Shown here piece after piece: positions 55,129 through 64,000 of a DNA stretch of 64,000 nucleotides. This stretch comes from Micromonospora echinofusca (GTDB taxonomy: Bacteria; Actinomycetota; Actinomycetes; Mycobacteriales; Micromonosporaceae), in the NCBI RefSeq assembly GCF_900091445.1, contig NZ_LT607733.1, forward strand, positions 5,359,001 to 5,423,000. Reading direction: 5' to 3'. Made by a program: the position numbers and the translations under genes. Each line of letters opens with the position of its first letter. Position 1 is the stretch's first letter. The notes beneath the pieces were generated by a model. That model saw only the letters and a program-made list of their open reading frames with translations. It did not search any database and was not told the origin of the DNA.

Positions 55129-56121
55129 TCAGGCCCCGGCGGCCGGTGGGGCGTCGGCCGCGTCCAGCAGTTCGGTGCCCAGCGGCGTCAACCGGTGCAG
55201 CACCGCGCCGCCGTCCCGGACGCTGGCCACCAGCCCCGCTGCCCGCAACGCCCCCGCGTGCTCGGACGCCGACGAGGTACTGATCCCGACGGCCCGGCCC
55301 AGCGCCGTGGTGGTGTGCCGGCCGGGACCGGCGAGGCGGCGCAGCACCGCCGCCCGGGTGGACCCCAGCAGGCGGCCCAGCGGATCGGGTGCGGTGCCCC
55401 TGATCAGGTGTGGCACCGGCGCGGGGTACACCACCAGCACCGGCCGACCGGGCTCCACCAGCACCCGGGGATGCGGGCCGGCCAGCGGCGAGGGCAGCAG
55501 GAGCAGGCCGTGGCCGGTGCCGGACAGCGAGGCGCTCCACCAGGTCCGCACGGTCAGCGTCGGCGCCTCCCACCGGATCGCCGGGTGCAGCGCGTTCAGC
55601 AGCCCGTCCAGCCCGTGCGTGGCGAGCTGCGCGGTCGCCCCCGCCACGTGGTGCCGGTGCGCCTCCGTCAGGTCGGCCCAGTGCGGCGCGAGCACCGCGT
55701 CGTGCCAGATGCCCAGGGCCCGGCCGAACAGCCCCATCGTCTCCCCGTCCGCCTCGGCGAACCGCCTGCGCAGCGGCGTCGCGGGCAGTTGCGCGTACGC
55801 GGCCGCGACCTCGGCCCGCACGCGCCGGACGGGGGCCGCCCGGATCGCCTCCAGACCGGCGGCGACCGACTCCAGGCCGTCCAGCGGGGTCAGGAAGTCC
55901 GGCAGGCGCCCCCGCGCGGGCAGCAGGTGCCGCAGCACCGAGGCGGCGGAGCGGACCCGACCCGCCGCCGTCGCCGCGTCCGCGGCGGGGCCCGGCGCTG
56001 TCCGGGCCGCCTCCGCGTCGTACAGCGCCTGACAGGCAAGCATGGTCGTGCCGACCGGGTGCAGCCGGTCGGCGAAGCGGACCCGGCACAGGTCCGCTGG
56101 CCCCAGGCGGAGACGAAGCAT
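55129..56121 (-). CDS. ArsR-type winged-helix regulator (DUF5937-like)
   Basis: 330 aa from the ATG at 56121 (LRLRLGPADLCRVRFADRLH). About 200 residues of alpha-rich sensor region with RRFAEADGETMGLFGRALGIWHDAVL precede a C-terminal winged helix: GSTRAAVLRRLAGPGRHTTTALGRAVGISTSSASEHAGAL (about 250-290) and GLVASVRDGGAVLHRLTPLG. No Cys metal site is evident, so it is not a classic metal sensor. It is divergent from the esterase, its likely target. Confidence 0.85.
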   Translation of the reverse strand: MLRLRLGPADLCRVRFADRLHPVGTTMLACQALYDAEAARTAPGPAADAATAAGRVRSAASVLRHLLPARGRLPDFLTPLDGLESVAAGLEAIRAAPVRRVRAEVAAAYAQLPATPLRRRFAEADGETMGLFGRALGIWHDAVLAPHWADLTEAHRHHVAGATAQLATHGLDGLLNALHPAIRWEAPTLTVRTWWSASLSGTGHGLLLLPSPLAGPHPRVLVEPGRPVLVVYPAPVPHLIRGTAPDPLGRLLGSTRAAVLRRLAGPGRHTTTALGRAVGISTSSASEHAGALRAAGLVASVRDGGAVLHRLTPLGTELLDAADAPPAAGA

Positions 56122-56139
56122 GCCAGCAGACTGCCGCCC

Positions 56140-56155
56140 TTCGGCCTGGACCGAA
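56140..56155. promoter_or_regulatory. candidate operator in the regulator/esterase divergent region
   Basis: TTCGG (56140-56144) and CCGAA (56151-56155) are perfect 5-bp half sites with a 6-bp spacer, 19 bp upstream of the regulator start. The minus-strand CAGTCT lies 6 nt from its ATG. Confidence 0.4.
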
Positions 56156-56218
56156 AGGGTTGCCCGCGCCCGACGGCACCATCCAGTGTGGAGCGGGGGG
56201 TCACGGAGGGGGCGGGGC

Positions 56219-57118
56219 GTGCGACGGATGGTGGCAGTGCTGACGGGGCTGGTTCTCGCCGTCGTCGCCACGGCGTGCGGCGGGGATCGGGGTCAGTCCC
56301 GTTCGGCGCCGGCCCCGTCGCCTTCGGGGGCCGTCGAGCGCCCCGCCGCCGGTGACCACCGACTCGTCCTGCCGCACGACGGGGTCGAGCGCCGCTACCT
56401 GCTGCACGCCCCGCCCGGCTACGACCCCGGCCGGCCCACGGCGCTGGTGATCGCCCTGCACTTCTATCCGGGCACCGGCGCCCGCCTGCGGGACATGGTG
56501 GGGCTGGACGCCGTGGCCGACCGGGAGAACTTCCTGGTCGCGTACCCGGACGGGCACAACGGCGGCTTCAACGCGCTGATCTGCTGCGGGACGACCGACG
56601 ACGTCGGCTTCCTCAGGGACCTCACCGCCCACCTCGTACGCGCGTGGCGGGTCGATCCGGACCGCGTCTACCTCACCGGGATCTCCAACGGCGGGGACAT
56701 GAGCTTCCGCGCCGCCGTCGAGACCGAGGGCCTCTTCGCGGCCATCGGGGTGGTCAGCGGCGGCTACAGCGGCCCCCGGACGGCCTCCGAGACCTACGTG
56801 CCCCGGCGACCCGTGTCGGTGATCACGTTCATCGGCGGGCAGGACCGCTACGCCGACGTCTTCACCGAGGGCGTACGCACCTGGCAGCGGCGGCTGCGCT
56901 GCGCCCCGACGTCCGGCGCGCCGCCGACGGGCGCACCGCGCGTCACCCGCACCGACGCCCGGTGCGGCGACGGCAGCGACGTCACCGTCTACACCCTGCC
57001 GGACATGGGGCATTCGTGGCCGGGCGCGCCGGGCGGCGAGCTGGCCGCCCCCGACGCGGGCCTCGGCGCCACCGAACTCGTCTGGGACTTCTTCGCCGCC
57101 CACCCGCGCCGGAGCTGA
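56219..57118 (+). CDS. lipoprotein-type esterase, PHB-depolymerase family
   Basis: 299 aa from the GTG at 56219, with GGAGGG upstream. N-terminal signal LVLAVVATACGG with Cys20 as the lipobox (weak at -3). The alpha/beta hydrolase has an oxyanion LHFYPGTGARL, the nucleophile Ser in TGISNGGDM (near 157), and the catalytic His in LPDMGHSWPGAP. CCGTTDDVGF gives an extra Cys pair. Predicted secreted polyester or feruloyl-type esterase; substrate not determined. Divergent from the ArsR-like regulator. Confidence 0.85.
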   Translation: MRRMVAVLTGLVLAVVATACGGDRGQSRSAPAPSPSGAVERPAAGDHRLVLPHDGVERRYLLHAPPGYDPGRPTALVIALHFYPGTGARLRDMVGLDAVADRENFLVAYPDGHNGGFNALICCGTTDDVGFLRDLTAHLVRAWRVDPDRVYLTGISNGGDMSFRAAVETEGLFAAIGVVSGGYSGPRTASETYVPRRPVSVITFIGGQDRYADVFTEGVRTWQRRLRCAPTSGAPPTGAPRVTRTDARCGDGSDVTVYTLPDMGHSWPGAPGGELAAPDAGLGATELVWDFFAAHPRRS

Positions 57119-57119
57119 G

Positions 57120-57650
57120 TCAGAGGCGCAGCAGCATGCGGGTGTTGCCGAGGGTGTTCGGCTTGACCCGTTCCAGGTCGAGGAACTCGGCGACGCCCTC
57201 GTCGTAGGAGCGCAGGAGCTGCTCGTAGACCGGCTGCGGCACGGGCGCGCCGTCGATCTCCGTGAAGCCGAACGAGCCGAAGAAGCGGGTCTCAAAGGTC
57301 AGCACGAAGATCCGCGCCACCCCCAGCTCGCGGGCGCCGTCGATCAGCTCCGCGACGATCCGGTGGCCGAGCTTGCGCCCCCGGCAGGACGGGTCGACCG
57401 CCACCGTCCGGATCTCGGCCAGGTCCTCCCACATCACGTGCAGCGCGCCGCAGCCGACCACCGCGCCGTCGCCGGCGCGCACCGCGACCCGGAACTCCTG
57501 CACGTCCTCGTAGAGGGTCACGGTCGCCTTGCTGAGCAGCCGCCGGTCGTCGGTGTAGGTGTCGACGAGTCGCCGGATGCCGCGCACGTCCGAGGTGCGG
57601 GCCCGCCGCACCACGACGTCGTCGGCCCCCGCCACGTCCCCGTCCGCCAT
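57120..57650 (-). CDS. GNAT acetyltransferase, amino-acid N-acetyltransferase type
   Basis: 176 aa. One GNAT domain: VVRRARTSDVRGIRRLVDTYTD, acetyl-CoA loop VDPSCRGRKLGHRI (about residues 91-104), FETRFFGSFGF. Similar actinobacterial proteins act as short-form N-acetylglutamate synthases in arginine synthesis, but no arg gene is nearby, so that role is not certain. Starts 2 bases after the DUF501 stop. Confidence 0.85.
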   Translation of the reverse strand: MADGDVAGADDVVVRRARTSDVRGIRRLVDTYTDDRRLLSKATVTLYEDVQEFRVAVRAGDGAVVGCGALHVMWEDLAEIRTVAVDPSCRGRKLGHRIVAELIDGARELGVARIFVLTFETRFFGSFGFTEIDGAPVPQPVYEQLLRSYDEGVAEFLDLERVKPNTLGNTRMLLRL

Positions 57651-57652
57651 GG

Positions 57653-58210
57653 TCAGTCCGCCGCCGGCACGTCCACGCAGGGCCCGGCCGCCCACCACTT
57701 CTCCACCAGCTCCAGCGTCTCGTCGCCGAACGGGTTGACCCCCGGTCCGGCCCCGAGCGCGTGCCCGAGGTGCACGTGCAGGCACTTCACCCGGCCGGGC
57801 ATCCCGCCGGCGGAGATGCCGGCGATCTCCGGCACCTCGCCGATCGCGTCCCGGCGGGCCAGGTAGTCCTCGTGCGCGGCGCGGTAGCGCGCGGCCAGCT
57901 CCGGGTCGGCGGCCAGCCGGTCGGCCATCTCCTTCATCAGCCCCGCCGACTCCAGCCGGCTGCACGCCGCCGTCGCCCGGGGGCAGGTCAGGTAGAACAG
58001 CGTCGGGAAGGGGGTGCCGTCGGCCAGGCGCGGGGTCGTCTCCACCACGTCGGGCAGGCCGCAGGGGCAGCGGTGGGCCACGGCCCGGGTGCCCCGGGGC
58101 GGGCGTCCGAGCTGCGCGGCCACCGCGGCCAGGTCGGCCTCGGTGGCCGGCTCGCGCTTCGGCGGGGGTACGGAGTCCGCCGCCGGCTCCTGCGGTGGTA
58201 CGACAGTCAC
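57653..58210 (-). CDS. DUF501 family protein
   Basis: 185 aa. Conserved core: RCPCGLPDVVETTPRLADGTPFPTLFYLTCPRA (about residues 47-80) with Cys residues, then AGISAGGMPGRVKCLHVHLGHALGAGPGVNP. Function unknown, but genomic position next to eno and a divisome-like gene is conserved in actinobacteria. Cytoplasmic. Confidence 0.92.
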   Translation of the reverse strand: MTVVPPQEPAADSVPPPKREPATEADLAAVAAQLGRPPRGTRAVAHRCPCGLPDVVETTPRLADGTPFPTLFYLTCPRATAACSRLESAGLMKEMADRLAADPELAARYRAAHEDYLARRDAIGEVPEIAGISAGGMPGRVKCLHVHLGHALGAGPGVNPFGDETLELVEKWWAAGPCVDVPAAD

Positions 58211-58244
58211 GATGCTGGTTCCTCGTTCGATGCTCGGGTGCCGC

Positions 58245-58883
58245 TCACTTGTCGGGCTGCTCGCCGTTGGCGGCCTGCACGCTCGACCAGAGGGTGTCGT
58301 ACCAGGAGGCGGGGGTGGCGGGCGCCGACGGGGCGGCGGACGAACCGGCGTCCCGGGCGGCGCCCTCCGGGTCGGAGAGCACCACCAGCAGCGTCTCGCC
58401 CGGCGGGCCCATGAAGAACCGCTCCCTGGCCTGGATCTTGATGTATTCCGGGTCCTGCCACTTGGCCGCGCGCTCGGAGAGCTCCTTGATGGCCTCGCGC
58501 TGGGCGGCCTGGGAGGCCTCCATCCGTTCGATGTCGGCCTGCTGGTCCAGGTAGACGCGCACCGGGTAGGTGTAGGCCAGGGCGAGCGCGATCAGCACCG
58601 CGAAGAGCACCGTGGCCCGCCCGGTGAGGCCCCGGGAGCGGGGTGCGGAGAGCCGCTTGACGGTGCCGGCGGCCGTCCGACGGGCCGCGGCGGGCCGGCT
58701 CCCGGAGCGTACGCCCTCGGCGCCCCGGGACGCCCCCGGCGCGCGATTGGCCGTGGCCCGCGACTCCGCGCGGACGCCGCCCTCGCGCAGCGGCGTCCGG
58801 GCACCCCGGGCCCCGCCCGGCCGGCCGGTGCTACCCGGCCGGCGGGCGGGGCGCTGACCGCCCGGTGTGCGGCGCTGCTGCAT
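58245..58883 (-). CDS. FtsB/DivIC-like septum formation initiator
   Basis: 212 aa. A long basic Arg/Ala/Gly-rich N-terminal half (residues 1-85), one transmembrane helix (about 90-108, TVLFAVLIALALAYTYPV), then a coiled coil (VYLDQQADIERMEASQAAQREAIKELSERAAKW) and a Ser/Pro-rich tail. Predicted divisome scaffold anchored in the membrane. ATG start, with GGGAGGGG before it. Confidence 0.9.
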   Translation of the reverse strand: MQQRRTPGGQRPARRPGSTGRPGGARGARTPLREGGVRAESRATANRAPGASRGAEGVRSGSRPAAARRTAAGTVKRLSAPRSRGLTGRATVLFAVLIALALAYTYPVRVYLDQQADIERMEASQAAQREAIKELSERAAKWQDPEYIKIQARERFFMGPPGETLLVVLSDPEGAARDAGSSAAPSAPATPASWYDTLWSSVQAANGEQPDK

Positions 58884-58915
58884 CGTCACACCCCTCCCCC
58901 GAGGCCTCGCGCGTC

Positions 58916-60379
<1,464 letters not shown>

Positions 60380-60432
60380 TCAACCGGCAACGGGTTTGCG
60401 CGCGGTTGACCCGATCGGCCAGGCTGGGCGCC

Positions 60433-61125
60433 ATGCCCGCCGCCTCGACCACCCTCCGCATGCTCGCCGTGTCGGTCATCGCGTCGCTCACGGTGACCGG
60501 TTGCCAGACCCTCGACGACGCCGGCCGGGCGATCGGGCGGTCCGACCTGGTGAACGACCTGGCCGCCCGGCTCGACCGGGCACTGGAGCTGACCTACTCC
60601 GCCGACTACCAGCTCCCCGGCGGGCAGACCGCCACCATCGCCCAGGCCCAGGACCCGGCCCGCTCCGCCTACACCTGGCCCGGCGGCAAGCTCACCGTCA
60701 CCCCGGAGGCCACGACCCGCTGCGAGACCGCCGCCGGTCGCGCGACCTGCACCCTGGAGGCCCCGCCCGCGCCCAACGCGAAGCCCACGGTGACCATGTT
60801 CACCGAGGCCAAGCGACGGGGTCTGGTCACGCCGCCGGTCGTCGTGGGACTACTCACCACCGCCGCGCTCGACCCGGAGGCGGTCATCGACCAGAGCGAC
60901 ACCACCCTCGCCGGCCACCACGCCACCTGCGTGGACGTTACGCAGTCCGCGGGTGACTTCACCGCCTGCGTGACCACCGACGGGGTGCTGGGCAGCTTCA
61001 CCGGCCTGGTCGACGGCCGCCAGGTCGAGCTGGCGCTCAACCGCTACCGCGAGACGGTCGACGGCGCCGCGTTCGACCTCCCGCCCGACGCCGGCGTCGT
61101 GGACCGCCGCCCGGCCAGCTCGTGA
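60433..61125 (+). CDS. predicted lipoprotein of unknown function
   Basis: 230 aa from the ATG at 60433. Signal peptide with lipobox LTVTGC (Cys near 22). The mature part has three further Cys in RCETAAGRATCTLEA and HHATCVDV/FTACVTTD, consistent with two disulfides in an exported domain. AYTWPGGKLTVTPEATTRCE recalls DUF4853-like or other export-domain proteins, but I cannot assign a family. Confidence 0.75.
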   Translation: MPAASTTLRMLAVSVIASLTVTGCQTLDDAGRAIGRSDLVNDLAARLDRALELTYSADYQLPGGQTATIAQAQDPARSAYTWPGGKLTVTPEATTRCETAAGRATCTLEAPPAPNAKPTVTMFTEAKRRGLVTPPVVVGLLTTAALDPEAVIDQSDTTLAGHHATCVDVTQSAGDFTACVTTDGVLGSFTGLVDGRQVELALNRYRETVDGAAFDLPPDAGVVDRRPASS

Positions 61126-61135
61126 CCGACCCCGT

Positions 61136-61155
61136 CGGCGGGTCCGTGCCCGCCG
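61136..61155. terminator. hairpin between convergent genes
   Basis: CGGCGGG and CCCGCCG with a 6-nt loop, between the lipoprotein and DUF885 stops. Confidence 0.45.
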
Positions 61156-61173
61156 CCGGGCCGCCGCCCTCCG

Positions 61174-62793
61174 TCACACGCCCAGCAGGGTGCGCAGGTG
61201 GCGCGGGGGCGGGCAGTCGTGGGCGAGCATCGCGTCGTGCCACTCGCGCACCGACACACCGGCCGGGCGGGCGGCGGCGATCCCGGCCACCTCGCTGTAG
61301 CCGACGAAGTACGTCGAGAGCTGCGTCGAGGTGAGCAGCGCGCGCCGCCACTTGCCGGCCGCCTCGCCCTCCTCCTGGAAGCCACGCCCGGTCATCAGCG
61401 CCATCGCCTCGGCCTCCGGCAGCTCCTCGCAGTGCACGAGCTGGTCCAGCAGCGCGTTGATGGTCATCCGCAGCTGCATCTTGAGCTGCTGCAACCGCAC
61501 CGGCAGGCCGCCGAAGCCGAGGCCGGCCATCAGCTCCTCGGTGTAGACCGCCCAACCCTCGATGAAGGGCCCCGACTCCGTCAGGGCCCGCACCCGCGTC
61601 GGACCCACGTGCCGGCGGGCGTGGGCGAGCTGGAGGAAGTGCCCCGGCATCGCCTCGTGCACCGTCAGGTTGCGGATCATGTGGTCGTTGTACTCCCGGT
61701 AGAACGAGTCGACCCGGTGCGCGGGCCACTCCTCGGGAGTGGGCGCGATGCAGTAGAAGGTCGGCACGTCCGCCGTCTCCAGCGGGCCGGGCGAGTCGCA
61801 GTACGCGACCGCCACGCCCCGGGCGAACCGCGGCATCTCCTGGATCACGCACGGATCGTCGACCAGGGTGACCAGGTCGTGGGCGCGTACGAAGTCGGTC
61901 GCCTCGTCCAGGCTGACCGAGGCCAGGTCCACGATCGTGGCGTCGTCGGGGTGCTCGGCGGCCAGCAGGTCCAGCGCCCGGCGTACCGTCTCGTCGTCGG
62001 CCGGGCCGCCGACCAGCTCGACGGCCGCCGCACGGATCTCCTCGCCGACCCGGTCCAGGTTGGCCCAGGCCTGACGCTGGATCTCGGCGGCCCCCAGCTC
62101 CGTGTCGAGGGTGTGCCAGAGCCGCGCCTCCCAGCGACGGCGGCCCAGCCGCGGGTCCCGCCCGGGGCCGGCGTCGGCGGCCAGGCCCTGACGCAGCCAC
62201 GCGACGAACTCCTCCAGCGCCGCGATCGCCGCCGTGGCGGCCGGCTCGACCCGGTCGTGCAGGGCGGGGGCCTGCGCGAGCAACGCCGGCACCTCGTCGC
62301 GGATCAGCGCCGCCGTGCCGGTGAACTGCCCGACGGCCGTGTCGGCGTGGATCCGCGGCATGTCGCGCAGCGTCGCGCGCGCCGTCGCCAGCGCGTCCGG
62401 TACGGCGGCGAGCCGCCCGGCCAGGCTGGTCAGCCGGACCTCGACCGGGGCGTACGGGCGGGCGAGCAGCGCGTGCAGCAGCGGCCCGGGGTTGTGCCGC
62501 AACGGGTCCCACTCGTGGGCGCGGATGTCGCCGGACTCGAACAGCTCCCGGTCCACGAACGAGGTGAGCAGCGCGTGGTCGACGCGCTGCTCGACGTCCA
62601 GGGCGTCCGGGTCCAGCTCGGCGAGCGCGTCCGCGGCCTCCCTGAGCATGGCCTGGTCGGCCGCGACCGCCTCGGCGGAGAGGTCCGGCAGCCGGTCGTC
62701 GTAGCGATGGTCACCGGTGGTGGTCGCCAGCCCGGGCCGGCTCTCCAGCAACGCGTCGACGATCCGCTCCGCGAGCGGCACAAACGATTCCAC
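61174..62793 (-). CDS. DUF885 family protein, predicted metalloprotease
   Basis: 539 aa. The HEAMPGH motif (about 379-385) is the zinc-binding HExxxGH of DUF885, with TFYCIAPTPEEWPAHRVDSFYREYNDH upstream and ESGPFIEGWAVYTEELMAGLGF downstream, which carries a likely third ligand Glu. No signal peptide, so cytoplasmic. TAGGGT is 6 nt from the GTG; leaderless. Substrate unknown. Confidence 0.88.
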   Translation of the reverse strand: MESFVPLAERIVDALLESRPGLATTTGDHRYDDRLPDLSAEAVAADQAMLREAADALAELDPDALDVEQRVDHALLTSFVDRELFESGDIRAHEWDPLRHNPGPLLHALLARPYAPVEVRLTSLAGRLAAVPDALATARATLRDMPRIHADTAVGQFTGTAALIRDEVPALLAQAPALHDRVEPAATAAIAALEEFVAWLRQGLAADAGPGRDPRLGRRRWEARLWHTLDTELGAAEIQRQAWANLDRVGEEIRAAAVELVGGPADDETVRRALDLLAAEHPDDATIVDLASVSLDEATDFVRAHDLVTLVDDPCVIQEMPRFARGVAVAYCDSPGPLETADVPTFYCIAPTPEEWPAHRVDSFYREYNDHMIRNLTVHEAMPGHFLQLAHARRHVGPTRVRALTESGPFIEGWAVYTEELMAGLGFGGLPVRLQQLKMQLRMTINALLDQLVHCEELPEAEAMALMTGRGFQEEGEAAGKWRRALLTSTQLSTYFVGYSEVAGIAAARPAGVSVREWHDAMLAHDCPPPRHLRTLLGV

Positions 62794-62799
62794 CCGCCG

Positions 62800-62805
62800 A
62801 CCCTA
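62800..62805 (-). promoter_or_regulatory. -10 box of the DUF885 gene, leaderless
   Basis: TAGGGT on the minus strand, 6 nt before the GTG at 62793. Confidence 0.45.
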
Positions 62806-63774
62806 CCGGCGTTCGGCCGTCCTGACGGCGTCGGCGTAGGCGAGGGCGGCGCGGCGCAGGGACGCCTCCGGGTCCAGACCCGCCTCGCGGGCCGCCGCGA
62901 CCGTGGCGAGCAGGCTCGCGCCGAGCCTCGCCTCCGGGTCCGCCTGGGAATCCGTGAGGGGCGGCGGTACGGCGAGGCCGACCCGGCCGGCGCGTTCCAG
63001 GATCTTGGCGGCCAGGGCGAGCGCGGGCTGGCTCAGCGCGATGCCGTCCAGCACCGAGTCACGCGCCTTTTCGGCCCGCTTGATCCGCTCCCAGCTCGCC
63101 TCGATCTCCTCCAGCGTGCCGGCCTCGGCGTCGGCGAAGACGTGCGGGTTGCGCCGGACCATCTTGTCGACCAGCCCACCGGCCACGTCGTCGACGGTCC
63201 ACCGCTCCCCCTCGGGCAACTCCTCGGCGAGCCGGGCGTGCAGCACCACCTGGAGCAGCACGTCGCCCAGCTCCTCGCGCAGCGCGTCGGTGTCGCCCGC
63301 GCTGATCGCGTCGTACGCCTCGTAGCACTCCTCCAGCAGGAAGCCGGCGAGGCTGCGGTGGGTCTGCGCCCGCTTCCACGGGTCGCCGCCCGGGGAGGCC
63401 AACCGGTCCATCACCGCCACGGCGTCGAGCAGCCGGGCCCCGGGCGGGTCCCAGGAGCCGTACATCAGCTCCAGCTCGGCCAGGCCGGGCTCGCGCGCCA
63501 GCCGCAGGCCCAGCTCGCGGGCCAGCGACTCGTCGCCGGCCGGACCGGCCAGCCACACCGCGACGCCGTGCGCCGCCGCCGCGTCGAGCAGCGCCTGCGT
63601 CGCCCGGCCGTCGACCACCGTGACCTCGGCGCCCGCTGCGCGTACCGCCGTCGTCAGCTCGCTCTCCGCCCCCGCCAGCACCGGATGCCGGCGTACGGCG
63701 TCCCACGCGGCGGCGGTCAGCAGACCGGCCGGCAGACGGGGCGAGGTGACGAGCAGGACGATCCGGGCAGGCAT
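62803..63774 (-). CDS. mazG: MazG nucleoside triphosphate pyrophosphohydrolase
   Basis: Hydrolyses NTPs to NMP and PPi, a house-cleaning and stringent-response-associated enzyme. 323 aa. An N-terminal region of about 100 residues (TSPRLPAGLLTAAAWDAVRR) precedes the MazG fold with FLLEECYEAYDAIS (EExxE-type Mg site), LREELGDVLLQVVLHARLAEE and WERIKRAEK. The C-terminal 60 residues diverge. Preceded 2 bp upstream by the stop of the SurA-like gene. Confidence 0.93.
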   Translation of the reverse strand: MPARIVLLVTSPRLPAGLLTAAAWDAVRRHPVLAGAESELTTAVRAAGAEVTVVDGRATQALLDAAAAHGVAVWLAGPAGDESLARELGLRLAREPGLAELELMYGSWDPPGARLLDAVAVMDRLASPGGDPWKRAQTHRSLAGFLLEECYEAYDAISAGDTDALREELGDVLLQVVLHARLAEELPEGERWTVDDVAGGLVDKMVRRNPHVFADAEAGTLEEIEASWERIKRAEKARDSVLDGIALSQPALALAAKILERAGRVGLAVPPPLTDSQADPEARLGASLLATVAAAREAGLDPEASLRRAALAYADAVRTAERR

Positions 63775-63776
63775 GC

Positions 63777-64000
63777 TCAGCTGTCGGTCCCGCCGGCCGC
63801 CTGCGGCCCACCGGGGGACAGCGGGTCCGGGGTGGAGACGTCGGTGACCCCGTCGGAGCCGGCCTCGCCCAGCGGCACGCTCACCGCCGGCGCGTTGCCG
63901 GAGAAGCTCAGCACCGGGAACTCCAGCGGACGGTAGCGGGGGTTGACCGTCACGTCGTACGCGGCGACCGCCTCGGCCAGCGACTTGCGGGTGGCCAGCG
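63777..64000 (-). CDS. C-terminal end of a SurA-like lipoprotein (runs off the window)
   Basis: Only the last 74 codons are visible: LATRKSLAEAVAAYDVTVNP, RYRPLEFPVLSFSGN, then a Pro/Gly/Ser-rich tail ending GGPQAAGGTDS. The YDVTVNPRYRP element and position next to mazG and near eno match the SurA-N-domain lipoproteins of Streptomyces and Micromonospora. N-terminus and signal are outside the window. TGA is 2 bp upstream of the mazG ATG. Confidence 0.55.
   Translation of the reverse strand, partial: LATRKSLAEAVAAYDVTVNPRYRPLEFPVLSFSGNAPAVSVPLGEAGSDGVTDVSTPDPLSPGGPQAAGGTDS

Noticed and set aside
61198..63936. 912-aa plus-strand frame
   Set aside because: Antisense of DUF885 and mazG; composition of a shadow frame.

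Overview
The window is 64 kb of very GC-rich DNA (third codon positions are almost all G or C, with many GTG and a few TTG starts). It looks like the chromosome of an actinomycete of the Micromonospora type. Pointers are the mycothiol gene mca beside DUF4307 and greA, a bldA-type tRNA-Leu(UAA), the mazG / lipoprotein / eno / FtsB-like / DUF501 / ppx neighbourhood also seen in Streptomyces, a SCO7613-like giant membrane protein, and frequent leaderless promoters. The organism assignment is an inference from gene content. I see no prophage, insertion sequence, CRISPR array or secondary-metabolite cluster. The window is mostly housekeeping and central-metabolism genes, truncated at both ends.

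Layout. 1-3.6 kb: acyl-CoA and ketone-body enzymes (acetoacetyl-CoA synthetase fragment, thioesterase, acyl-CoA dehydrogenase). 3.8-10.3 kb: UDP-glucose dehydrogenase and a 1,635-aa polytopic protein. 10.3-12.7 kb: an inverted-repeat element, then purK-purE. 12.8-19.5 kb: DUF255 thioredoxin-fold protein, a GGDEF-EAL protein, mca and DUF4307. 19.6-25.4 kb: greA, ilvA, amidase, cystathionine gamma-synthase, HIT protein, msrA. 25.7-30.5 kb: a complete three-gene operon for N-acetylglutaminylglutamine amide (NAGGN), a compatible solute. 30.5-32.2 kb: a leader unit (promoter, 12-codon ORF with a near-perfect Shine-Dalgarno, three-way-junction RNA) ahead of rnz and a GNAT gene. 32.4-37.6 kb: cystathionine beta-synthase, DUF1232, two SGNH hydrolases, thiolase. 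37.7-42.6 kb: Bax-inhibitor-like protein, tRNA-Leu(UAA), a GT-C-like membrane protein, type II NADH dehydrogenase. 42.7-47.1 kb: a MoxR / DUF58 / DUF4129 operon whose last two genes are joined by two tandem 59-bp units, each a translatable mini-ORF. 47.2-50.8 kb: family 5 uracil-DNA glycosylase, dienelactone hydrolase, LppU-like protein, and a PadR / HAAS membrane pair with a visible promoter and operator. 50.8-52.2 kb: a gene-poor patch with a second copy of the inverted-repeat element. 52.2-64 kb: ppx, an ECF sigma / CU044_5270 pair, an ArsR-like regulator facing an esterase, then DUF501, FtsB-like, eno, lipoprotein, DUF885, mazG and the tail of a SurA-like gene.

The strongest unexplained signals are the mini-ORF chain at 43.2 kb, the leader and junction RNA at 30.5-30.8 kb, the dispersed inverted-repeat element (two copies 40 kb apart), and a shared bidirectional leaderless promoter at 1.67 kb. 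All were read by eye; none has been checked by database search or folding software.
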